Positions 35,061 through 48,634 are shown, counted from the first letter of the stretch. The stretch: 64,000 nt of DNA from Panorpa germanica (GCA_963678705.1 OY783203.1:25278535-25342534), one strand, 5' to 3'. The notes: generated by a model not told the origin, from the sequence alone. Numbers and translations are program-made.

Positions 35061-38000
35061 TTATAAACCATATTTTATCAGCATCTATTTAACAAAGTAT
35101 ATGGCAAGCATTGTTTTCCATCTATAAAATATTTTACTTAGTTTTTCTTCAACACGTCAACAGTTTTGTCTGCTCTTAATGTTCATATCCACAGACATAT
35201 AGTCACTACCACTTCGGGTAATTACTCAGGATTAGTGAAACGAAGTCCTAATAAAACTTGTTTCATTAAAAAGCAGTGCTTTATCAACACACGAAATTCA
35301 GATTTTTCCATTGTTTTGAAAATTGCAAAAGTAGCTTCAGTAAAACCACTGTAACACGTAGACTAATGGTGGGAACGTCGTGAAATTTTAACATATATCG
35401 TATGAAGGTTGATGCTATCTAAATCATATGGATTTGTCAATATTGACGCCATCTATATGTCATCCTACGAACTTACTGAGTGATTAGTTATGGTTTATAT
35501 TACTCGTACATACTACTAACGCAGTAAACATTTTGGAGTAAATTCTACTTAATTTCTATTACATGAGTATGAGTTTTTTGACTGGAACGTGTTCGTTTTC
35601 TATTCAGTCGTTCATAGGAAATGCCCTTTTTATGACCTACAGAGATCGCAACGACGGTTTACTGCTGAATTAAAAGCGACTACAGTTTATGATTTATGAC
35701 CGGAGTTATAAACTTGACACAGTTGAAGGCCTGTTGTCTTCGTCAGGGATGGCAGGGGTATAAAACTTAATGGAATTCTAGTTTTTAGAGTCTGCAAAAT
35801 ATAAATATTTAAATGAAGAAATAAATAGATGTAATCTTTAGTACGGATCATTTTTTAATGAATATTATTCATCTTCAACAATACTCGTTATATTAGTTTT
35901 TTACATTGTTTTGGTGATTCAAAAATCCACGATCGGCAGGTCTGCGTTAGGTTTAAAACCTCTGTCTTACCATTGCTGCTTAGAGTATTCATTTAAACAC
36001 ATTATATTCGGGGATTGAGGGAGACAGCGTATGCCTATTACCATTAAAGAAATATTTGTTGAAAAAGGATAGCATATACTTTAAACATACTGTACTGAAC
36101 GAAATACTATACAAGTGTAACGGTAAAAAATATATTTTACTTGTCTAACCGCATCTCGTTTCTCTCTCACTTTGGAATGATAATGAACTAAAAAAAATAT
36201 ATCCTAGTGTGAAAGAAACAACTGCTACTTAATGATTGATGTTGGAAAAAGAAAGAATACTAGAAAGAATAACTAACACAAAATCTGTGACAGGTAGAGA
36301 ACTTGTAAAGCGTTAGAATTGAATTGTACGAGTGACTCGAACGTCACTAAATAGGGCACTTCACCAAATTGTTTACTGGGAAGTACTACTGTGAAAATAA
36401 AAGTCTAAACGAAAAAAAAATATACAATTATTTTTTTCAATATTTCTCACTAGACATTGAGGAACAACAATAATCTTAAATAAAAACCAATCTTCCGTCT
36501 CACATTATTTGCATAATTACATTACATTAATTTGTAAGTATTAAGTATTTAAAAGAAGCAACGTTGAAGAAGTAGAACGTTGCAAATATTTTCAAACAAT
36601 TAATAAATAAATATTAAACTTAAATAAACTCTGTACTAATAGTAGATCGATATGCTTCCGATGTTCGATATTATCAACTAGTATTTTTGAAAACAATATG
36701 GTAATAAAGTCAACTTTGTTTATTATAAGTTGTACGTTTTAATGCACTTATAAATTTACAAATTCATTACTTAACATTATATAGTAGTTAAAAGAAACCC
36801 GCTTTCGAGATTATTTGAAAATTATACAAGGCACAATGTTTCCTGGATTAGCAGACTCTTGTCCTTTCTATTTTATTTGTACTTCTATAATACACATTAT
36901 AAATATGGTTCTATTTAAAAATGTGTGCGAAATTATCTAAAGAAACAATCTTCTTTTTTGCAATTTTAGACATTTCCTTATTTGCTTACAATTTAAAAAG
37001 AAAAATGATTTAAAAGTCGCGCGGAAAAATTTTGCAATTTAATACAAATTTGCAGGGTGGATCCATACGATTATCTTTCGCAATTCTTTGGTAAGTACAT
37101 GTATATCATATATAAGCCATCGATATTTTTATTTACACATCACCATTGCTATTGCTATTGCTATAGAAAAACAACGCTGCGCAATATTATACAACGCGTC
37201 AACATTTGCCTTAAGCCTATGATTACCGCTACCACACGTACTTACGTAGAAGCGAAAAATACTGAAGGTGAAGGTGATACCGTGATACCGTGATCCCAAA
37301 GGAATGGTTACTTGGGATAGGACCAGACATTCTGGGGGGTTTTGGATTTTAGCTAACTGTAAGAGAGGGGGTTTTGCTTCTGATGTGGAATTAATTTTAT
37401 TGTACATTTAACACTAATTATTCATTTACAAAGTACGGTGTTAAAGTTATAACAATGTAAAGAAAACCTAAAAGTCTTAAACTTCTCCTCCTTCATTCCA
37501 TTTTCTTTCTCTTCCTAGTTACCCCACTCATCTCATGACTAAATCTTGTTTTATAACATGTATAATGTTATCTTTGAAAGACAAAGAGCTTAGCTTAACA
37601 GTTCATAACATCAAAAATACCCAACATCTTACAAAACATGATTAACGTCCAATTTGTGAATACACGATCTCGGTATCTCAACACCTCACCGTCTTCCCTG
37701 GCTCTGCTGCGTTGTATATAATTAAAATCAAGGCAATTATTATATGGAGTTAATAATTAATAGGGTATATGTTTTTATTATTCGGTTTGTTAGCAATCAG
37801 TTCATCTAAATCTAAATACCCTCCAAAATTCAATACATCTAATAACGTATAATATTATTTAATCGGATTATTATTATGAATTATGATCCCGTAATCCTCG
37901 AAGCCACAATCACGTTACTCGTTCTCCTAGATATTCATTATGATTTACTTTACTATTGTGGATTGGAAAGCGCTTAGCAATGGTTTCTATTGATTTATTA

Positions 38001-38459
38001 TACTCGCACACTACTTAGCTAGAAGTAGGGTATGAAATACGAGTTTATATGAAATTTAGAACATGTTGCCATAATATAAATATATCATGGTTCATTTATA
38101 TAAATAAACAAGAAACAAACACAAAGGTTAGTGTAAGAAACTTTTCCCAGAAAACCCAAGATTAATAAAGCTGAGGTCTTTTGTCTAATTATAAGAGTAT
38201 TACTAATCTAAATGGTTATTATTCCAGTTGCAACATTGCAACATTTGCTAATTCATTGTTCCTTCTGTATGTAAACCATTTTAGTATTAATGTAACTTAA
38301 AAAATGAAGAAAGATCACGAACTGCATGACCCTATTCCAAATTACATCTAAGAAACGCCCTGATATTGTGCTTAAACTCTACACTTAACATTCGCTGCAA
38401 ATGTGTTTACAACGCTTAGTGCTTTGTTTTGAGGTTGAAGATCCGGCTTTGTCGGATCC
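35061..38459. other. Intronic stretch; one exon-like 35-mer at 37056-37090
   Basis: No gene or transposon is recognised. At 37056-37090 a 35-nt segment lies between a TTTGCAG acceptor and a perfect GTAAGTAC donor. Its length is not a multiple of three and it encodes nothing familiar, so it is treated as a possible pseudo-exon. Confidence 0.4.
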
Positions 38460-38558
38460 GTAGCTTGTTTCCATTATATCCTCATTCAGTTTCAATGCAC
38501 TTGCTGGTAACAATCATATTGATTAACAGATGCAGACACTTTGGAATAAATAAATTTG
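38460..38558 (+). repeat. 99-bp direct repeat, left copy
   Basis: This segment (starting GTAGCTTGTTTCCATTATAT) is identical over 99 bp to 39503-39601. The two copies bracket the 915-bp repeat unit. Either a very long target-site duplication or a tandem/ectopic duplication explains it. Confidence 0.95.
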
Positions 38559-38590
38559 TATTTGTATTTGTAATAATAAATAAATAAATA

Positions 38591-39505
38591 ATTTTATTAA
38601 TTTCTTGATATTATTTACACTAACACTGTTTAACAAAAACTTTCCAGTAAATAAGAAACCTTTCAAGTATACAACCTTCCTTTGTTGGACGATTCGTGCA
38701 CCAGTACATGACATGGGAATCAAGTGTGTGGTGGGCGTAATTATTACGAGTCAAAAGACTGACAACAGCCCGAACTTCTTCCAACGTGAACGTTGGACAC
38801 ATGAAATTGGACACACTTAGTTCCAGCATCGACTACACGATGCGTCTAACCATCAAGCATCCACCGTTGGAAGATGTTCGAAGCATCATTTGGGGCCGGC
38901 TTTACACATTTGTGTTTAATGGGTTGAAATCCAAACTTAAGATTTGAACTAATTTGTTGCTCCAACTGGAACTATAATATAATAAACTGCTGCGAATTGA
39001 TCGCGAGACAAATTGCTGTGTGAATAATAAATAAAAATGTTCTTTGAACAAAGTAAACAACAATACTTGAGTTTGTAACACAACTCAATGAAGCTGCATT
39101 GAATGCAAGTGTAACTCGTTTACGTTCCGTGTTCCATCACAGTGGCTCGTGCTCGTGTTGGTTGGCTTTCCTACACAATACTCAAGTTCGAAAAAAAGTA
39201 ATGTAAACAAAAAGGAAGATGAAAATATGTTGTAGTACCTTTACTTGTTTTTTTTTATTTTCTGCAGTATATGGTGATGATTATGCATGCAATAGGATTA
39301 CTTATTTATATAATGATAATAAACTGATTCTATTCTCGTTATTTAAATTCACATTGACATTGTGCAGATTTACAACCCTATGCTCCAAAATGTATTAACA
39401 TGATTTTCATAATTGTAAATTCTTTTTTAAAAATGCCTTTTTTATTTTCTTTTTCTATCAACGAAGATAGAAATAATATAGTATTACGCTAGCACTATAT
39501 ATGTA
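38591..39505 (-). repeat. 915-bp dispersed repeat unit, copy A
   Basis: Copy A matches 47720-48634 over 915 bp with no indel and one base difference seen (38743 A against 47872 T). Its left side carries a tail-like stretch (TATTTGTATTTGTAATAATAAATAAATAAATA region, 38559-38590). Read on the minus strand this would be a 3' (TATT)n-type tail of a retroposon, and the strand call rests only on that. A small open frame on each strand (38605-38820 plus, 38620-38829 minus) matches no known family. Whether it is a non-autonomous retroposon, part of a DNA transposon or a local duplication is not settled. Confidence 0.75.
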
Positions 39506-39601
39506 GCTTGTTTCCATTATATCCTCATTCAGTTTCAATGCACTTGCTGGTAACAATCATATTGATTAACAGATGCAGACACTTTGGAATAAATAAATTT
39601 G
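39503..39601 (+). repeat. 99-bp direct repeat, right copy
   Basis: Identical to 38460-38558. Its first three bases (GTA) overlap the last three bases shared by the two 915-bp units, so the exact junction is ambiguous by that amount. Confidence 0.95.
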
Positions 39602-41831
39602 GTCCAATATGATACTGTCAATTTCTATATCGTGTTAATTGGTATAAATATTTTTTTTTGTTCCAACCATTGTTTCACTTTTATAGCAATTATATCAATT
39701 TACGTGTTTCTCATTTGGCAAAATGTTGTGGAACTGGGAACTGTCTTAATTAGTTCGTGTATCTAGACTTTAGTGATAGTGATAATGAGATATCTACATT
39801 CTAAGACCTGCACCACACATGGGTATTCGGGTATGAATGTTCAATATTAGTGGTAGGATACGCATGGTCTCTGTTTAAGTTAAAGTAAATTGTCCAATAT
39901 TTAAAAAGGTAAAAGTTTACACCAAACGTAATGTAATACAGTTACATCCAAATCGCAGTTGGTGTGAGGTCGCGACACTTCGACGTGAATGAGCTCATGT
40001 CACTACATCTGCATGGCACTAACTGATGTAATCATTTTAAATCGAGTTACAGGATTTCAGCAAATACGTTTAATACAAAACATGAAAATGTTTTTAAAGT
40101 GAGTAGAATAATCATTATCCACTTTCTAGCTAGATATGTCGTACATTATCAAGTAGCACATCTAACATGCAACGAAATAATCCTCATGCGATTAAAACCT
40201 TAAAGCAGATTAAAATGCTAATTCCATTGAGTATTGATTTGTGTTTTTTGTCAAAAACCATTTGACACAAAGCAAAAGTGATAAATAACTCCTGGAAAAT
40301 GTTGAATTTCTTACTAATAGTCGAAATGAAATCCCAAATATTATAAAATGAGTATTATGAAAACATCATCAAAACAGTCTTTAAAAAGAGTGCCACTACA
40401 TTGGTAAAGTTTTATATCTAAGTACTAAGTTTAATTACAATATTAATTATTCTATTATTTGTATTATAAGTTTTCTTGTTTAATCATTACTGCACATAAA
40501 ATAAGATAATGCTTGACATTTACAGCTTACTGTCTATTAATATGTGATCCAAAAATCTAGTTCCAATTTTATTGTTTATTTCACGGAATGAGGTGAATGT
40601 AAGTTCCATGAAATAATATTGTAATTCCAAAAAAATGTTTATTGTTTTCCTCAATATAACTTGTAAAAACTCGGGAATAAGCTAATAAAAACTATTATCA
40701 CATTGCAGTTACTCATCATTTGATATTATGATATAATTGATATAATATAGAGAATAAAATTAAAAGATATGTCTCTCTTTTGAATTGATTTGAACCATAA
40801 GTCTTTATTATAAAAAGGAAGAGAAGATTCAAAAGGAACGGACATATAACTATAATTTTCAAGTAAATTTTTTAATTCCAGATTTTGTGTAAAACGTTTT
40901 TCACGATAATTTTGTGTTTTAACATTGAATGACATATTTATAACTATACTCTGTATATAAAAGCAAAATTCTGGTTTATACAAATACTATTGCTGTTATT
41001 CGATTATTATTGCTTCAATTATTGCTTATTTACTCGTAGATGGACAAGTGACAGCATTCAACGAATTTTCTTATTTCACAACGTCCCATCATTTTCAGTT
41101 ATTATTATAATTCTTATGAATACTAATTCTTATCAATTACCAACCCACACATGTGCTACCTCGCATGCAACATATTGTACTGTATAATACGAGTATATGT
41201 ATCATATAACCTTCATCCATCTCTGTCACACTTATTCAGCAGTCTCTTTCTGTCGTATGGAGATTTACCAGTGATGGTTGCTATGGATCGAGGTCATAAA
41301 AGGTTAAAGGTTGAAATCTGCACAGAAGCTTGTATCGTACACTGTGAATTAATATTATTATAACAATTAATTATTTTGAAATTAGGGTACAACGTATGTT
41401 TATGGAATCTTTTACCGCTTTGAATATAGGTTATTGTTTTTTTTGGCACCATATTCATATTCATAGCATTAGTTGTGATTTGATCGAAGGTTGCTAATTC
41501 ACTATGCCAATTTTTTCTTCTGATTAACTCTACAGATGCCTCTACAACATAGAACGTTGCAACAGCTTTTTCAAATCTAATAGAAATCCGCATTTTGAAC
41601 TATTTATTTCCAGCCCGGAGATGGTAGTTTGTAAACGTTACTTTTTTTAAATTTATTTTAATTCATAATATATAATCTGTAGCAAGAGACATTCATCTCA
41701 TCTTGGTGATATTGGAAAGAAACAGGTGAGCTTGCCATCTACCGATGAGGTACTCTTTGGCTTAAAATGGCCGAAAAACAGCGAAAAAAAAAAATTTCCT
41801 GGATAGAAATTTTAACTTATTAACCTAAAAA
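39602..41831. other. Intronic stretch, nothing recognised
   Basis: No gene, RNA or repeat boundary is recognised. Short open frames near 40726-41593 are not protein-like. Confidence 0.4.
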
Positions 41832-42439
41832 TCCTATATTATAATTTTCCAAGTAAAAGTTTATATGTTTTTTTTTGTTTGTTTATATGTTTATATGTTT
41901 GCGCGGATTCGTATGGTGGCTCGAAAACGACTCCGCGCATTTTCCTCAAAATTGTCTATTTCGTAGAGAAAGAAAATGTAAGACTTTTGACGTTCTCGGA
42001 TTTTCTCCTGAATTTCCTGGAAATACGTAATTTTGAAAAAACTAAAAAAATTCTTCTTACTTTTTGCTCTATAACTTTTAAATCGAAAAGATAGAAAATT
42101 GAAATTTAGCATGTGTATTACGGTGTTGAATGCTAACATTTTTTGAAAATTAGAAATTGTAAAATTGGAAAATGGGACGTTGAGAAAATTAAAGGGCTTG
42201 GTAGTAAACTTTGGAGAAAAATTTTGGATTACTTAATAATGAAATATGTTATTAAAAAAAGAGAATTCAAAAATTTAATTTGGTGGTTAATTTATTTCAA
42301 AATTATGTTATTATTGAACGAGCTAAATATTTTAATTTGAAAATAGAATTAAAATTTGAAATGAAATTACGATTTATTTTGTTGGATTCAAATCATACAC
42401 ACTAAAAAGACGTCGCATTGCGATGGGGGTGAATTCTAG
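41832..42439 (+). mobile_element. Non-autonomous Helitron-like element (copy 2)
   Basis: The element starts TCCTATATTATAATTTTCC after an A and ends GAATTCTAG before a T. This is the Helitron layout: 5'-TC, 3'-CTRR, inserted between A and T with no target duplication. A short hairpin (CGTCGCA-T-TGCGATG, with one wobble) lies about 11 nt before the CTAG end, where Helitrons carry their terminator hairpin. Its body matches the minus-strand element near 5271-5996. No Rep/helicase gene is present, so it depends on an autonomous relative. Confidence 0.65.
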
Positions 42440-44999
42440 TTTATATACATATTGTTGTAACATGGTGTTTATTAATGTTGTAATAGAAGTAAAATCGAAG
42501 ACAGGCTAATGTCATATTTCAAAAAACCATCAGTAAAAATCAATTTATTACATTACTAAATAAATTTGATTTTAAGTTGCATTCGTTTTATTTTTTAAGT
42601 AAACAAGGTTATAATTTGACTTTGTACCATCAGTGTCCTCGCTGGACTAAAGGTGCGCTTTATTTCTATAGGCCTCAGGACACACACAACCGTTGCAAAT
42701 ACGTTGTGATGGAAAATAAGGCTTTTCTGTGGTAAACATATCAACATGTATCAATACGATATATTTTTTACTGTATTTTATTTGTTAATGTAAACAACCC
42801 TGCCCCTGTCTTTCGTCGTCGTGTAATCAGGGTTCTATAGGGATCCTATAAGACCTCAGGGTGCTTGTGTTATGGATTTGTGGTCCTCTACCTTCTATTC
42901 TAAGAAGACAGTTTTTATGATCTCATATTTAAAACCTTGTTTGTATTGTCTAATGATAATAGAAAAAGATGAAGAGATATATGATTCATATATAATAGTA
43001 AGAAAGTACTGTATTATATATGTCAACATGTGTATGTGTATGAATTTCAAAGTATTGAATTATATTTGTTTCATGAAAAGTTTTGAATGATGACCCTTCC
43101 AAGTCACAATTTAATTTAAGGCTAAGAATAATATAACAGCAAGAAATTCTCCTATATATTTTGATAAAGATTACCTTATTAAATTAAAAGACTTAATTAA
43201 ATAATTAGTATTCACAGACAACTGGAAAAGTAACTGAGTTCCAACATTAGCGAGAGTATCTATTTTAAAACCATCTAAACTTTTATTTAGTTTTTCATAA
43301 TAGCAAGAAGAATATCAAATGCATCTGTTACATCATAATAGACAAGAAACTCATTGCACACCTACTCGGTGCCTACGTCATTTTACTACGGTTTCCTTAT
43401 ATATTTCTGATTAAAAATCAAATACTCGATCGACACAAAGTAAGTGGCAAACATACAAAATTTTCACAGCATTTTCACAAGCATTATTAAATATAAATTC
43501 AGAAATGTAATGCCAAATCATAAATACTGGCAAACATAATTACATAAATAGAATTTACCAAAATTTTACGCATTATTTATGTAATATATCTACAATAATA
43601 TCATAATTAATTTTGTGTAAAAAAATTCTTTTATTTAGTAGCATCAGTTGTACAACTTTTCCAGCATAAACCGATTAGACGACTGAAACGTAAAAATCCA
43701 ATTGACCTACCAAATATGGTGTAGAATAGGATTCATATGTACGAAATATTATTGTAATAGGTTAAGTCAAAGGGTGAGTCATCGATGGATGGCAAGCTCG
43801 CATGTCATTTTTTATTTATATATATTCCCAAAATTTAATTATTGTTCTTCGAGGACAGATTGTAAATTATGTATATTGTAAAATAAAAAAAAAAAAAAAA
43901 AAAAATTTAGTAGCACCTACATTGCCTTTCTGGCTTTCGTCAATCTACATTGAGCACGTAAAGCTTTTTCTCATGTTACACATGATGCTTGTGAAATTTC
44001 TGCATCTGGTGACACCAAAAAAATCGTATTTTTATTTTTTTTAGTTTGTTTTTATTTCACTTGAAGTAACTATCAAATATAGCAAGATGAATTTCTGTCT
44101 CTTCGCTATTCTCTTCACTATTGAAAAAAAATATATATACTAAAGTATGCGAGTATAGCAAAAAATACGAGTATGTAAACTTTTGAAAAATAAAACTATA
44201 TAAACCGTAACCTTGAAGATTTCAAATGTTTGAAATACTACTATCAAAGAAAGCGCTATGCAATATACAAACGACTAAGAAAGACTATGATGTCGACACA
44301 AAATACACTGTCTCAAAGCTTTCAACTGCTCAATGCTTTGATTTTCCATTATTATATGTAATAAACCTTTGCGTATTGTTTCGTGCAGCAAATAAAAAGA
44401 AGCGACCGTTAGTTGAATACGTTTGTATCAGCAAGAGAAAAATGGCACAATATACTAAACAATTGAATTTAATTGCTGTTATTTTTCAAACATGCTTTTA
44501 ACTGATCTAAACATTTATGTATAACATTAGAAGATCATGTTTTGAACACTCTTACTTATTATTTCCTTATTGTCTTTATTATATTTTTTTTAAACTTGCA
44601 ATTTATTTCTTTCTTTGTCTTTTTTTTTTTTTTTAATTTACGTCTACCAAATTTTTTGTAACAATTAGTTTTCTGATAACATTTTGAATCGGAAGAATTG
44701 TCCGGATATTGCAACCAGTTTCTCAGCTATATTAATGTATATTGTTACTCTTTGACCTGTTTCCAATATCCAATCAAACATTTGATGTATTTGTATTATT
44801 CGCTGTGACGCAAAGGATATTCGAATTACGTACAAACGATACCTGACTAATGAAGTAGACTTCAAAGGATTTGAACAGGTTAACTAGAACGTATTGTGTG
44901 TTTAGAGGCTCCCTGTCTCTGCTACGAGTATATAAGAATAAATAATAGTAGCTATTCGACGTGTCTGTGTTCCTTTTAAAAAGCATTCATGTACCTTTC
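42440..44999. other. Intronic stretch, nothing recognised
   Basis: A/T homopolymer runs occur near 43886-43906 and 44625-44635. Open frames at 43802-44044 and 44226-44501 do not resemble known proteins. Confidence 0.4.
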
Positions 45000-45474
45000 T
45001 GCCGGTTTCACACCAGAGAGGCAAAACAACAAAACACGAACAAAAACACCAAAGTTACACCAAAGAGACATTTTTGTATTTAAAAACTGTTTTAGTAAAC
45101 AAAACACATTCCCATCTGGAGTCGGTAAGGTCAAAGGATAACACGTTTGTTGTCAATTTTTAGTCTGCTTGGTGTGAACATTTGCGCTTGTCAGTTTTTG
45201 TTTATCATTTGGCTAACAACTAGCTCCAAGAGCAGTTCTAAATAAGTGCAGTATGCAGTGGGCAAAAGATAAGAATTTAATAGAAATGTATCGCCAACAC
45301 AACAATTTGTGGGATACTAAATTTTTATGGGACACAGAAAAACACTAGAAACTAAACCAAGTCTGTACAATGTGAACCGTTTGTTTTCGAAAAACAGAAC
45401 TGTTTTCATTTTTTTTTTTTTTTTTTTTTAAATAAAACTGTTTTCAACAGTGTCTCTTTGGTGTAAAACCGACT
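45000..45474. mobile_element. PIF/Harbinger-like MITE (GGTTTCACACCAGAGAG family), copy 2
   Basis: The ends TGCCGGTTTCACACCAGAGA and the complement of AAAGTCGGTTTTACACCAAA match the family of 9212-9585. The interior is in the opposite orientation (ACACGAACAAAAACACC here, GGTGTTTTTGTTCGTGT there). A TTA follows the right end but the left flank is TTC, so the duplication has decayed. A long T run (about 45412-45430) lies inside. Confidence 0.7.
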
Positions 45475-47585
45475 TTAGAACATACTGCACACACAAAATA
45501 ACTAATTTATCTGTTATTTAAATTAGTTATTACACGTTTATGGAACTGCTTTAACGCTAGAACTGCTTTAACGCTAGACTGCTGTGTCTAGGTCTGCTAC
45601 GTCGTACCAGATTTATGGTTTTTGCGTTTGGTTGTTATCAAGTTATATTGATAACGCACATGCATTCGTCGGTGATGGAACACATGAGCATCAGAAATAA
45701 ATTAAATTTAAAAAAATATGGAACTCCTGCAGGACACATCAGTTGACTTCTCGTCCTTAAATGTGTATTGAATTTGGGGTTTCAGTGAAGTTTTTTTTTT
45801 TGAGATCCATTCTATTCAGGAAATATTTATACATTCTTGTAAAACTTAAGATTCATTATATTCAGTGTACATTTAAGTCTGAGATTCTGGTGGTATGCAA
45901 AATAAAAGTTTAGCAAAAATTGATTATAAAAAACTAGCTTTACTTACTAATTTAGTATTAGTTTTATATTGTAATTTTACTGCAATTCCAATAAGTTTTG
46001 CGAAATCAAAACCTTTACCTTTATTATGTAAACGGTTGAAAAAGCCTGGACTTAGGGGTCTATTTAATAACTTCTTACCTGACGTCTGTTAACTTCTGAC
46101 GATTTTTCAAAGCCCTATAATTTACAAATTAGGCTACTTATGCTAGTTTTAGGGTATGGGTTCTACTTTGCTGTGTGTAAACTTACATAGCTTAGTTTAG
46201 AAAATATAGGCCTTGCCACGATAGTTTTGTTATATAATTCTTGAAACAAACGTGTCTATCCTACTATGCTACATTCTCATATATCACATACTCGTATAGA
46301 CACTCTCGGATTAGAATACTTGCGATGTAGCGTTTTTTATTCATCTGTATCATTGATCTTTCCAACACATTAAATATGCAAGATTCTATTTCCGTGATAT
46401 TCTGCTAAAAGTCAAATTTAAAGCAGCAGTACCACTGCCCGAAATAAAGACAGGTTTAACTCTATACTGGTTGAAATGAGATAACATTGAACATTACTTG
46501 CGGACAACATTTCAGGCTGCGGTGGCTTGATGAGTGAGGTACGCGAATTTGCCATTATGCCATATGGCAAAGGTCAAGCTTACTTACTGTGTTACAATGG
46601 TTGGCTCTTTAATACCTTTGTACCAAAAGAAATCATTTCTGTCTTCCATGCTGAATCTTCTCTCTTTGTGATGAATTCTCAGAAAGCTCTTTATAATTTT
46701 ATTTTAATCTCTTCTGAATTTCTTATACAGCTGTCATGAATTATTAAATATTATTTTCAAAAACAATTGTTAAGGATAAAAATTCAGATTCTTATACTTA
46801 ATTCTTTTTATTTTATCCATTTATATATTACTATACTTGGCAAATATCAAGATGAAATTATATATGCGACGTTTGTTCATAATCACTTTATAGTAGTCTT
46901 TTTGCGTAATATAGATATTTCACATACTTCAATAATATAATATAATTAAATCTAGTTGCTTTTGTTTTCTTGTATGGCTTAGTTAGTAGTTATTTATAAT
47001 CACAACATTTTATTATGCTATAAGCACAAACCTTGCGGTCTTAGCAACAGTGCTCAACATCACCTCAGTTTTCTCACTCATCATTTAATAACTTCGTTTG
47101 ATGACGTATAGATTGACAAATGCATATGATTTTTATATAACACCAACCTTCAAACGATATATGTCACAATATCGTGACCTTCCGACCATTAGTTTACGAG
47201 TTAGTGCTGTTTTAGTGATGTTACGTTTAGAATTTTAAAAACAAAAGAAAATTCTGAATATTGTGTATTAATAAAGCACTTTTTATTAATTTGACTTATC
47301 TGTTACAGCAATGTTTTTGAAAATGCAATTGCTTTCTATCGACCTGGACTAATAAATAGTAAAGCTATTGATTGTAATTCAATAACTCAATAATTTTAAT
47401 TTAAAATCCAAGACAAAGATACAATAGGACCTCCTGGAAGCGATATTCTAATCTATTAATGTTTTAGCTTTTAGTAATAAATATTTATAATATTATAAAA
47501 AAGGGACCACAGTTTTTATAAAAAAAATACTTCTATAATATGTGCATGTTATAATGTGCATGTTCATCAAACACAAGTTTGTCTT
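45475..47585. other. Intronic stretch; weak FLYWCH-like peptide near 46530-46600
   Basis: The frame at 46527-46739 begins MMSEVREFAIMPYGKGQAYL then LCYNGWLFN. This vaguely resembles the start of a FLYWCH zinc finger, but the later YW, C and H residues are absent. Nothing else is recognised. Confidence 0.3.
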
Positions 47586-47719
47586 AAGCCAGCTCCAAAC
47601 AATGCGGTGAACGTTTGATTGAAATGTTTGCCTCCAACGTGTGAGTCAAATATTGGAAGATTGACATGGCAAGTTTCCTACTACACGGTGAACGAATGTT
47701 TGACCCGAATGATTTATTT
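47586..47719. other. Less AT-rich flank of repeat copy B
   Basis: This block, starting AGCCAGCTCCAAACAATGCG, contains GGTGAACG twice (near 47607 and 47690). Its style resembles the terminal region of a DNA transposon. It has no equivalent next to copy A, so it is not part of the shared 915-bp unit. Confidence 0.35.
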
Positions 47720-48634
47720 ATTTTATTAATTTCTTGATATTATTTACACTAACACTGTTTAACAAAAACTTTCCAGTAAATAAGAAACCTTTCAAGTATA
47801 CAACCTTCCTTTGTTGGACGATTCGTGCACCAGTACATGACATGGGAATCAAGTGTGTGGTGGGCGTAATTTTTACGAGTCAAAAGACTGACAACAGCCC
47901 GAACTTCTTCCAACGTGAACGTTGGACACATGAAATTGGACACACTTAGTTCCAGCATCGACTACACGATGCGTCTAACCATCAAGCATCCACCGTTGGA
48001 AGATGTTCGAAGCATCATTTGGGGCCGGCTTTACACATTTGTGTTTAATGGGTTGAAATCCAAACTTAAGATTTGAACTAATTTGTTGCTCCAACTGGAA
48101 CTATAATATAATAAACTGCTGCGAATTGATCGCGAGACAAATTGCTGTGTGAATAATAAATAAAAATGTTCTTTGAACAAAGTAAACAACAATACTTGAG
48201 TTTGTAACACAACTCAATGAAGCTGCATTGAATGCAAGTGTAACTCGTTTACGTTCCGTGTTCCATCACAGTGGCTCGTGCTCGTGTTGGTTGGCTTTCC
48301 TACACAATACTCAAGTTCGAAAAAAAGTAATGTAAACAAAAAGGAAGATGAAAATATGTTGTAGTACCTTTACTTGTTTTTTTTTATTTTCTGCAGTATA
48401 TGGTGATGATTATGCATGCAATAGGATTACTTATTTATATAATGATAATAAACTGATTCTATTCTCGTTATTTAAATTCACATTGACATTGTGCAGATTT
48501 ACAACCCTATGCTCCAAAATGTATTAACATGATTTTCATAATTGTAAATTCTTTTTTAAAAATGCCTTTTTTATTTTCTTTTTCTATCAACGAAGATAGA
48601 AATAATATAGTATTACGCTAGCACTATATATGTA
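47720..48634 (-). repeat. 915-bp dispersed repeat unit, copy B
   Basis: Copy B matches 38591-39505 at a constant offset of 9129 bp with a single difference found by eye. It lacks the 99-bp direct repeats and the long AT tail of copy A. Its right flank (CAATACTCAATATCG) differs from that of copy A, so the shared end at 48634/39505 is a real boundary. The near-identity implies recent copying or gene conversion. Confidence 0.75.

Noticed and set aside
38605-38829. Paired 70-codon frames on both strands of the 915-bp unit
   Set aside because: They recur at 47734-47958 because the unit is duplicated. There is no known domain, and opposite-strand pairing suggests non-coding sequence.
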